Positions 47,601 through 59,600 of a stretch of DNA of 64,000 bases are shown here, piece after piece. Location of the stretch: positions 10,320,147 through 10,384,146 of the forward strand of contig NC_088881.1 of NCBI RefSeq assembly GCF_032884065.1. The letters run 5' to 3'. The notes beneath the pieces were generated by a model, which did no database searches, was not told the DNA's origin, and saw only the letters and a list, made by a program, of their open reading frames with translations. This DNA comes from Artemia franciscana (Eukaryota > Arthropoda > Branchiopoda > Anostraca > Artemiidae). Position 1 is the first letter of the stretch, and each line of letters opens with the position of its first letter. The position numbers and the translations under genes were made by a program.

Positions 47601-50600
47601 TATTTTAGCATCAAGAGCGAGGTATCTTTCTCCTCGTAAATACCTCGCTCTTTATGCTAAAGTATTTTTAGAACCCCTCATATGCGTAATAATCTCTGTT
47701 CGTTTTAAATTTCAATGCTATTCCTCACTTTCATTTGAAAAAACATTTTCATGTTTATTTTTTCATTGTTTTTTTTTATAGTAATGCTAGAAAATCCTGC
47801 GCCCTTTTCATTGAATTTTTCTTCCCCCGTGACATATTCCTCAAAAGGAAAGATTCTCCCACAAAGCCCTCTCCCATCAACCCCACCCCAAACCAAAAAA
47901 TCCCCATGAAAACGTCTGTACACTTCCCAATAACCATTACTATATGTAAACACTGGTCAAAGTTTGTAACTTGCAGCCCCTCCCTCAGGGATTGTGGGGG
48001 AGTAAGTCATTCCCAAAGACATAGTTATTATGGTTTTCGACTATGCTGAACAAAATGGCTATCTTAAAATTTTAATCTGTTGACTTTTGGAAAAAAATGA
48101 GCATGGGAGGGGGCCTATTTGCCCTCCAATTTTTTGGTCACTTAAAAAGGGCACTAGAACTTTTCATTTCCGTTAGAATGAGCCCTCTCGCGACATCCTA
48201 GGACCACTTGGTCGATAAGATGACCCCTGGGGAAAAAAAAAAAAAACAAATAAATAAACACGCACCCGTGATTTGTCTTTTGGCAAAAAATACAAAATTC
48301 CACATTTTTTAGATAGGAGCTTGAAATTTTTGCTATAGAGTTCTCTGATATACCGAATGCGATAGTGTGATTTTCGTTAAGATTCTGTGACTTTTAATGG
48401 ATGTTTCCCCCTTTTTTCCAAAATAGGGCAAATTTTCTCAGGCTCGTAACTTTTGATGACAAAGACTAAATTAATTGAAACTTAATATTTAGAATCAGCG
48501 TAAAAATTCGAATCTTTTGATGTATCTTTTAGCATCAAAATTCCGTTTTTTAGAGTTTCGTTTACTATTGAGCCGGGTCGCCCCTTACTACAGTTCCTTA
48601 CCACGAACTGTTTGAAAAGAAAATAATTCGGTATTTCGGGGCTTCTGACATTATTACTCCTTTGCGGAAGTTAGGCTCAAAATTGAAAAAGGATTATATT
48701 TTTTCTCTGGGCCCCTTCCACCTCTTAGTTCGTTTATTTTCCCGTTAGTTTTCACCTGTTTTCGCTTTATAGTTGTGTTATCTCTTAGCAGTTCTTTCGT
48801 TAGTTGAGTTATGGTTGTGGTATATATGTTTTATCGCTCGTATAGTTGTGTTATTTTCAAATTATACTCCATAATAGAGAGGCTCCGGACACCCAGCATT
48901 GTATATTAAGCTCTTAATTTGACATTTTTTTCTAACGTGACCAGATTCGTCCTGCGCCCTTTTCATTGAATTTTTTTCCCCCATGGCATATTTCTCCAAG
49001 GAAAGATCCTCCCACATAGCCCCCTCCCTCAACCCTACCCCCAAAACCAAAAAAATCCCCCTGAAAACGTCTGTACACTTTCCAATAACCATTATTATAT
49101 GTAAACACTGGTTGAAGTTTGTAACTTGCAACCCCTCCCCCAGGGGCTGTGGGGGAGCAAGTCATCCCCAAAAACATAGTTATTATGATTTTCGACTATG
49201 CTAAACAAAATGGCTATCTCAAAATTTTGATCCGTTGACTTTGGGAAAAAAATGAGCGTGGGAGGGGGCCTAGATGCCCTCCAATTTTTTTGGTCACTTA
49301 AAAAGGGCACTAGAACTTTTCATTTCCGTTAGAATGAGCCCTCTTGCGACATTCTAGGACCACTTGGTTGATACGATGACCCCTGGGAAAAAAAAAAACA
49401 AAAAAAAAAAAAAACAAATAAACACGCACCCGTGATTTGTCTTCGGGCAAAAAATGCAAAATTCCACATTTTTGTAGATAGGAGCTTGAAACTTCTACAG
49501 TAGGGTTCTCTGATACGCTGAATCTGATGGTGTCATTTTCGTTAAGATCCTACGACTTTTAGGGGGTGTTTCCCCCTATTTTCCTAAATAAGGCAAATTT
49601 TCTCAGGCTCGTAACTTTTGATTGCTAAGACTAAACTTGATGAAACTTATATATTTAAAATCAGCATTAAAATGCGATTCTATTGATGTAGCTATTGATA
49701 TCAAATTCAATTTTTTAGAGTTTTGGTTACTATTGAGCCGGATCGCTCCTTACTACAGTTCGTTACCACGAACTGTTTGATTTGTCATTATTCAATATGT
49801 TTGAACGAGGAACTGTGTCTGAACTTCTATCTCTGACCGACATTGTTTCAAAATTCAGCTGACATCCAAATACTTCTTCAATCTAAATGAAAATACTCTC
49901 TCGAATGTCAAACTTCCGTTCTTTCGTAAAACTTGATATAACTCAGTTTGCTGATTCTTTTCGCAAGCTAATTAGTTTCCTCATATAAACGCAAAATTTG
50001 TTTTTTTTTCTAACTAGTCAACGCCCATTCAGGTCTTCGTAATCAAACAGTTCTTGGTAACGTGGTTATTTTAGATAATAGGGACAAACACCCGCTAAAA
50101 GTCATAGAATCTTATCGAAAATCACACCATCAGATTCAGCGTATCAAAGAACCCTGTTGTAGAAGTCTCAAGCTCCTATCTACAAAATGTGGAATTTTGT
50201 ATTTTTTTTTTTCAGAAGGCAGATCACGGATGCGTGTTTATTTGTTTGTTTTTTTTCGTTTCCCAGGGGTGATCGTATCGACCTCTGGTCCTAGAATGTT
50301 GCGAGAGGGCTCATTCTAACGGAAATCAGAAGTTCTAGTGCCTTTGTTATGTGACCAAAAAAACTGGAGGGCACCTAGGCCCTCTCCCACGCTAATTATT
50401 TTCCCAAAGTCAACGGACCAAATTCTGAGATAGCCATTTTATTCAGCGTAGTCGAAAAACTTTATAACTATGTCTTTGGGGACCACTTACTCCCCCACAA
50501 TCCCCGTGGGAGGGGCTACAAGTTACAAACTTTGACCAGTGCTTACACATAGTAATAGCTATCGGGAAGTGTACAGACCTTTGCAGGGGGACTTTTTGGT

Positions 50601-53600
50601 TGGGGGAGGGGTTGAGAAGAGAAGGGTATGTTGGGGGAACTTTCCATCGAGGAATTTGTCATGGAAGAAGAAAATTTCCATGAAGGGAGAGCAGGATTTT
50701 CTAGCATTATTAAAAAACAAAAAATGAAAAAATAAATATTTAAAAGTTTTTTTCAACTGGAAGTAAGGAGCATTATTAAAACTTAAAACGAACAGAAATT
50801 ATTACGCATATGAGGGGCTCACCTTCTCCTAATACTTCGCTCTTTACGATAAAGTTTTTTTAGTAATTTCAACTATTTATTCTACGGCTTTTGTGATTGA
50901 GGGGTCATTCTTAATGGGCTGGGACAAAATCCAAGCTTTAGTGTAAAGAGCGAGGTACTGACGAGGGAGTGAACCCCCTCATATATGTAATAAAAACATG
51001 AGAATACAAAAGTTCGTTACGTAAGCTAATTTAAAAGTTACGTATATATTTTACTAATAAAAGCATTCGTAAAAAATTAAAAGTTCTAGTTGTCTTTGAC
51101 AAAGGAGTGACATCAAAACTTAAAACGAACCGAAATTACTTTGTATATGAAAGGGGCTGGTCCTTCCTCAACGCCCCGCTCTTTACGCTAAAGTTTTTTA
51201 CTGTTTTAAAAAGTAGAATTGAGAAAAAGTGTCAAACTTTAGCGTAAAGTGCGGGGCGTTGAGGAGGGACTAGCTTCTTTCATATATGAAGTAATTTCTG
51301 TTCGTTTTAAGTTTTAATGTCGCTCCTTACTTTCAGTTAAAAAAAAAACTTGTTTTTTTTTAAATTTAATAGAACCATAAAGTCTGGAGCTGGCTCTTCG
51401 AGCGGATGACGTCGTTCTTTATAGGGTTTTGGAGTTATATAGCAATATTCTTCAAGATCGTCAGCAATTTTATCCATGGCCTCCACTTCACGCCTCCTTA
51501 ATTCATATTTTCATCTGGTCTTTACTTACCTTATATTCCTTTTATATTCATATGATTTATCGCCCGGATACTTCCTACACAAGCCCCTTCTCATCTCTAT
51601 AAACTCAAAGCATTTTGACTAATATTCTTAGCAGCGTTTCTCAATTTACTCTCTGAGACACCATTTGCTTATTTTTAAATCACAAAAATTTACAAAATTT
51701 ACATCCTTGTCTTACATTGCCTGATTTCAGACTCTTTAGTTTAAATGAGAAAAACCCAGGGCTCCTTTTAAAAGTATGACGTCATTTATCATCTTGTATA
51801 CAAAGATGCCTTTGTTGTGTCAAAATGATTCTATTTAAATTTTATTTTTTTTAGACATTAAACGAAAATCAAGTTTTTTTTAAATGAAAGTAAGGAGCGA
51901 CATTAAAACTTAAAACGAGCAGAAATTACTCCGTATATGAAATGGGTTGTCCCCTCCCCAATCCCTCGCTCTTTACGCTAAAGTTTGACTCTTTGGCACA
52001 GTTCTACTTTTTAAAACAATTAAAAGCTTTAGCGTAAAGAGCGAGGGATTGGGGAGGGGACAACCCATTTCATATACGGTGTAATTTCTGTTCGTGTTAA
52101 GTTTTAATGTCGCTCCTTACTTTCATTTAAAAAAACCTGTTTTTTTTTTAATATCTGGATCTTTTTTAATTAATGCATTTTTTTTTATCTTTGCTCTCCC
52201 CGCATAAATAATTAAACGAAATTTACATATTAATTTTTTTGGGGCTAAGTTGCTTTTTAATAGTTTTAATCGGAAGATTTTGAAAAAAAAGGAGGAAGAG
52301 AGGAGGCCTACTTGCCCTCCAATTTTTTGATTACTTGAAAAGGCAACTATAACTTTTAATTTTTTACAAACGTTTTCATAAGTAAAAAATATACGTAACT
52401 TACGAATTAACTTACGTAGCAAACTTCTATATTCGTATGTTCTTATTGCGTATATGAGGGGGCTCACCCCTCGTCGATACCTCGCTCTTTACACTAAAGC
52501 TTAAATTTTGTCCCAATTCCTTAAGAATGACCCCTGAATCACGAAGGCCGTAGAATAAATAGTTGAAATTACTAAAAATACTTTAGCGTAAAGAGTGAGG
52601 TATTACGAGGAGGTAAACCCCTCATATGCGTAATAATTTCTGTTCGTTTTAAATTTTAATGCTGCTCCTCACTTTCAGTAGAAAAAACTTTTCATATTTA
52701 TTTTTTAATTTGTTTTAATAATGCTAGAAAATCCTGCGCCTCCTCTATTGAAAGTCTCTTCCCCAATAAAACGTTCCTCCATTGAAAGATCCTCCCACTT
52801 AACCCCCCCTTCAACTCTCCCCCCAAACCAAAAAAAATCCCCCTGAAAACGTCTGTACAATTCTCAGTAACCATTACTATATGAAAACACAGGTCAAAGT
52901 TTGTAACTTGCAGCCCCTCCCACGGCGACTGTGGGGGAGTAAGTCACCCCCAAAGACATAGTTATAAGGTGTTTCGACTACGGCAAATAAAATGGCTATC
53001 TCAGAATTTTGATCCGGTGACTTTGGGGAAAAAATTGAGCGTGGGAGGGGGCCTAGGTGCCCTCCAATTTTTTTGGTCACTTAAGAAGGGCACTTGAACT
53101 TTTAATTTCCGTTAGAATGAGCCCTTTTGTGACATTCTAGGACCACTGAGTCGATACGATCACCCCTTGGGGAAAAAAAAAACAAAACAAAAAAACAAAT
53201 AAACACGCATCCGTGATTTGTCTTCAGGCAAAAATGCTAAATTCTACATTTTTGTAGATAAGGGCTTGAAAATTCTACTGTATGGTTCTCTGATACGCTG
53301 AATCTGATGGTGTGATGTGACCCCCCTATTTTCTAAAATTAGGCAAATTTCCTCAGGCTCGTAACTTTTGACGGGTAAGACTAATCTTGATGAAACTTAT
53401 ATATTTAAAATCAACATTAAAATGCAATTCTTTTGATGTAACTATTGGCATAAAAATTACATTTCTTAGAGTTTTGGTTACTATTGAGCCGGGTCGCTCC
53501 TTTCTACTGTTCATTACCACGAACTGTTTGACAGAAGTGTGTAAATGCCACAAAAATAAGCCTATTGAAGTAAAACACATTTTTTAGCGCGAAATAATAG

Positions 53601-56600
53601 AACAATAGTCTCATTTTTCTCTATGATTTACGTTCCTAACATTTTGTTTTAAATTTTATCAGTGTTTTCTTTTTTAGTTGAGAAAATGGAATTTAGAGTC
53701 ATTGGGTAAAGCCCGGATAACAGCAGTTGACAATTTTCAAGACGATAAAATTATATAATCCCGGTTCCCAACCCAATCACTCTGAACCCAACCATCAGTT
53801 TATAGTGTTTTCGAAGCGCTAACCCATTGGAAAGAAGTCCTCTTGCAATCCTAGTGCCTTCAAAATCACTATGCTTGCATTAACAATCGCCAAAAGGCCT
53901 CTCGCTGGTAGTTGGATGATGTTCTTGTGGCAGTCAAACGTTAATTCAAAAATCCTTTTTGTTTGGGGCTATGAAAAACAGGATTTATGTTGCTTTATCT
54001 CGTGCTAAACATGGTCTTTTTATTGTTGGTAGTATAGCCAGCTTGGACACAAAGTGTGTCCAATTAAAAAAAAATTAAGATCACTGTATTTTTTTAACGA
54101 TTTTTAAAGTTAGCTTGCAAGGATATAATATAACAAAAAAGACATTTATTTATTACTTTTAATGATAATCCAATTTTTACCATTTTCTCTTCATAGTAAA
54201 GGGTCAGTTATTGTTAGGGTTATCCTTTGCCCTTATATCTTTCCAATTGTATTATTCACAGTTTATTAATGTTTATTACTCTTAGTGGTACCCTGATATT
54301 CATTCTACATCATACTGTCTCTGATTTTTGTCTTTAGTGTTTTTGTGTGTATAGTTTAAGTTTAACAAATTTTAGTTTGTAAATTCAACAGTATTTTTTT
54401 TTTAGTTGAGAAAACGTAGTTTCGAGTCATTGGCTAAAGTTCGGATAACAGTTGTTGACAATTTTCAAGGAGAAGAAAACGATATCATCGTATTGTCTCT
54501 TGTTCGGTCAAACGTAGATTCGAAGATCGGTTTTTTGGCTATAGAAAACAGAATTTGTGTTGCTTTATCTCGTGCTAAACATGGTCTTTACATCATTGGT
54601 AATATGGACAGCTTGGACACAAAAAGTAAAATATGGCAAAGCATCCGTACATCTTTAAATGACAAAAATCAGATTGGTAATGGTTTCGAACTTATTTGTC
54701 AGGTTAGTAAAATATAGAACTTGGTTTCCACCTTGGTTTTCTCCAAAAATATTTTTTTGGAATTTCTAATTCAAATAGGTTATTCTCGAAAGGTTGAAAG
54801 TTGCATGCTATTTTTGTGTAAATTTCAACTTTTTTTCGTTCTCTTATATTTTTCTCTCTTATGTATATAGATGTATGAGTGGTTGAGTGGGTGTGTCTTC
54901 AGACATATGTGGATTGCGGTGACGTGTCTATTTTCATCAGATTTTCAACATTTACCATTCGTTTGGAGGGGGGGGGGGGGTCCTTATGAAATTGGTAGAA
55001 ACCCAGTAAGTTAAAAATGAATAGTACAAAAGGTGCATAATTTATTTTGAAAACAAGGCGACTGCTAATTGTCTGAGTTTTTGATACCACTGTAAAGACC
55101 GATCTTGTGGTTGGTCTTTAACCAATAATCAGCGATTCGTTATTTGAAGTCAAACTGATTTTGAAATTGTTTCGGATAGGCTAATTTGAAGAACATAATT
55201 TAACTTTTTCTAATAGCATATCTGAAACTCGTCATGTGTCTCGATTTGGGGGAGGGGGATATGACTTGAAAATGTATTTAAGGTTAAAGTTCATGTTCCG
55301 CGTGAAATATTTAATTTAATGCCAAGCCTACAGGTATAATTTTTTAAAGTTTAAAAGTTTTTCTTACAGGTTTTTCACTACAGGTTTAACAGTGAATCAT
55401 TGGATTCACTTTTAGTTTCGGACTTATCCATTTATCAAGCCATGGTTTTGATATTACTTTTATCTTTTCTTATACAATGATCTAAACTAGAATAAAAATA
55501 GTAGGATATTGCTGTTTTTGCATATTTTTTTTATGTCTCTTCAGCGTGCTTTTCATTGTTAAAAAAAATACATGGAAAAGTACATGGAAAAACGGAGTCT
55601 CAGCTATCGATTGAGCGTAAAATTGTTGTCTAATGCTAAAATATGAAAATCTAAGGATGATAAAAAATGACATATCAAAAACCTGCACAAGCAAAATAAA
55701 CGTTAACGTTTGGGTCGTTAGTGGGGCTTTTGAAATTGTTTACGCTTTAGGTAGACGTTGATAAACGAACAGAAATTAAATAAAGAAAACAAGTTTTTAA
55801 ATGAAAATAGTGAAAGACAATAACACTTAAAACGAACACATATCATTCTCTATATCAGGAGACACCCACCACTGTTAGCCCCTAGAAAAGGTAACGTAAC
55901 ATTGTTTTTCATACCGAAAGGCCATATGTGATTTTTTAAAATTTGTAAAATGGTTGTCGAAAACCGCTTGCTAATCTGTTTTCAAAGAGAGAGAGGGATA
56001 GGGAATGTGTGTTCAATCACACTTCGGTATCTTTATCTATATTGTCCTACTGATTCTATATTTGAAAATACTTTAATAAACACTTTTTGGTGATTACTTT
56101 AGAAGTTGTAAAAATAAACTTCTTTCATCATATTTTGTCTTCTATTTAGGGGCTTTTAAAAGGAATCATTCTCTATCCATAATACATGTCTATTAACATG
56201 CTATTCAATAAGTATTACACAGATTGCCATAGATTAAACAAATGAAGGATGGCAAATTGTCACAGATCTTCCTCATCAGCCAACCTTCTAGGGGCAAACA
56301 AATTAGCAGGTCGTACCTGAATGGGCTGGGAAGATTTCATAAGGAAATATTCAAGGGAATTGAGAACTTATTGGGAGAGTGAACAGAAGATTGCTTTGAA
56401 TAAATTGGGTGTATAGCTCTCTTGGGCTCAGGTGGTTTGGTGATGCAGTGAGTTGTTCGAAGTAGAAGTAGTAGTAGTAGTTTAGACGACAGGAATATTA
56501 TTTTAAAAGCGATTTATTTTTACTTTTAGGTTCATGGGACCATCACAACTATCGAAAAAGGAGATGATTTCATCAAAGTCATTGAGGGAGGTTGTATGGA

Positions 56601-59600
56601 AAAATGTAATACCCCACTTCCTTGCGGTCATATTTGTACAGGTGTTTGTCACGTCAGTGACAGAGAGCACGTGAAAAAGCAATGTACAATGAAATGCGAA
56701 AGGTTCCTTTGCAGCCATAATCATATGTGCGACAAAATTTGCTTTGAAGAATGTGGAAAATGCTTTGTTAAAGTCGAAAAGAGCTTACCATGTGGTCATG
56801 GTGCTACAATGAAGTGCCATGTAGACCCTAATCTGTATAGTTGCAAGCAAATTGTTGATAAGGTTATACCCGATTGTGGTCACGTGGGTAAAGTACGCTG
56901 TTCAGCCAAACCGGAGGGATGCTGCGAAAGGCCATGTGATTTTCGCCTAGATTGTGGTCACTCATGTCCCAAAACGTGTCATCCAAGCGTAAGTCTAATA
57001 CTTTATCCTAGTGTCTTTTTCTTATGAGAGGAACTAATGCAAATAGCTTAGGAACAGACATTTTATTGGTCCATTGAATTGAAGGATAAAATGAGAATAT
57101 AAAACAATTTTGGTTATTGCCAATTGCCGCGGTTATTGCCTCGTTGAGATGAAAATTTGTAAGTACTGAATGGTTTCTTACACTTACAGGTGATATGCAC
57201 CAACTGAGGGTATAAGTAAATGTAAATACATGACTTGAATGTAACTCCAATTACAACGTTGAAAATACCAGCGCCGAGAGAACGCAGATTCCATTTCACT
57301 TGAAAATTTGGACAGTCGCTCCTCGCTAGGGAAAAATGTAGTATGTTGTTGCCTCTTCTTTTCGCCCCTCAAAGCCAGGGGGCAATAAACTCGACACACC
57401 AACAAGTTTGAACCCAAAAGATGCAGAATGAATAGATTCAGTAGTTCTTTTATTCCTTTTCATATGGAATAAAAGAACAGAATGTCATTAATCATGCTTA
57501 GTTTGTTTCCCCCCCCCCCTTTTTGTTGTTGTAAGAGATAGCGTTATTTTGATGAGGCTCTTACTATTACTACGAAAACTATTTTTAGATAAATGAAACT
57601 GAATTTGAATCTATTGTAACACAGTCTGAATTTCGATTTCTTTACATCATTGTCTTAAAAAAAAAATCCTCATTCAGCTAATTGCTTTGTTCTTGCCCGA
57701 GAATGTAAGGCCCTGTGTTAGTTTGTGGAGTAGTTGGTCTTAATTAGCGTTTAATCAAACAGTTCGTGGTAACGAATTGTAGTAAGGAGCGACCCGGCTC
57801 AATAGTAACCGAAACTCAAAAAAATTGAATTTTGATACCAATGGTTTCATAAAAACAATTGTATTCTTATGCTGATTTCAAATATATAAGTTTCATCAAG
57901 TTTAGTCGTATCCATCAAAAGTTAAAAGCCTGAGAAAATTTGCCTTATTTTAGAAAAAAGGGGGAAACATCCCCTAAAAGTCATAGAATCTTAACGAAAA
58001 TCACACCATCAGATTCAGCGTATCGAGCACCCTACCGTAGAAGTTTCAAGCTCCCATCTACAAAGATGTGGAATTCTGTATTTTTTGCCAGAAGACAGAT
58101 CACAGATGCGTCTTTACTTGTTTTTTTTGTTTCCCAGGGGTGATAGGTATCGACCCAGTAGTCCTAGAAAGTCGCAAGAGGGCTCATTCTAACGAAAAAT
58201 TAAAAGTTCTAGTGCCCTTTTTAAGTGACCAAAAAATTGGAGGACACCTAGACCACCTCCCACGCTCATTTTTTTCCCAAAGTGACCGGATCAAAATTTT
58301 GAGATAGCCATTTATTTTCAGCCTTGTCGAAAAACCTAATAATTATGTCTTTCGGATGACTTAATCCAACACAGTCCCCGTGGGAGGGGCTGCAACTTAC
58401 AAACTTTGACCATTGTTTACGTATATTAGGGTTATTGGGAAGTGTAGAGACGTTTTCAGGCGGACTTTTTCGTGTTGAGGGGGTGAGTGGGTAAGGGGGA
58501 AGGGGGCTACCTGGGATGATTTTCCATGTAGGAATTTGTCATGAGGAAAAAGAATTTCCATGAAGGGGCATAAGGATTTTGTAGCATTATTTAGAAAAAA
58601 AACAATGATAAAATAAATAAAAAAAAGTTTTTTTCACCTGGAAATAAGGAGCAGCATTAAAAACTAAAACGAACAGATATTATTACATATATAAGGGGGT
58701 TCTTCTCCCTCCACAATACCTCGCTCTTTATGCTAAAGTATTTTTAGTAATTTCAACTGTTTACTCTACGGCCTTTCTTAACAAATTGGGACAAAATTCA
58801 AACTTTAGTGGAAATAGCAAGGTATTGACGAGAGGGTGAACCCCCTCATATATGTAACAAAAAAAAAATACAAATATAGAAGTTGGTTACGTAAGTTAAT
58901 TCGTAAGTTAAGTATATTTATTACTAATGAAAATGTTCGTAACAAAATAAAAGTTCTTGTTGCCTTTTTATGTAACCGAAATTGGAGGGCAACTAGGCCT
59001 CCTCCCTCACCTTTTTTCTATCAAAATCGTCCGATCAAAACTATGAGAAAGCCAGTTAGCCAAACAAAAAAAAAAATAATATGCAAGTTTTGTTTTAATT
59101 ATTCATATCCGGTGAGCCAAAATTAAAGCATGCATTAATTAAAAAACGTTCAGAAATTCAAAAAAAAAAAGTTTTTTCAACTGAAAGTAAGGAGCGACAT
59201 TAAAACTTAAGACGAACAGAAATTATTTCGTATATGAAAGGAATTGTCCCCTCCTCAACGCCTCCCTCTTTACGCTAAAGTTTTTAATGTTTTAAAAAGC
59301 AGAGTTGTGAGAAAGAGTCGAACTTGAGCGTAGAGAGTGAGGCGTCGAGGAGGGCGCTACCCCTTTCGTATACGGAGTAATATATGTTTGTTTTAAGTTT
59401 TAATGTTGCTCCTTACTTTCAGTTGAAAAAACTTTTTTTGTATTTAATAGTAATAAGAATCCTTAACTTTTAGCAATGACCTGAGTAAGGTGAATTGTGC
59501 TAATAATATTTAAATAAATCTTAATTATTCAAATTCAGGTTTGGAACTTTTTGGTTTCAAACGGAAGAAGGGCATGGTCTTTTGTAATTGGCGTGGTCGT

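Noticed and set aside
53688..53760. Upstream exon 8 copy as an alternative exon
   Set aside because: In-frame stop, lost motif V end and an insertion. It cannot replace exon 8.
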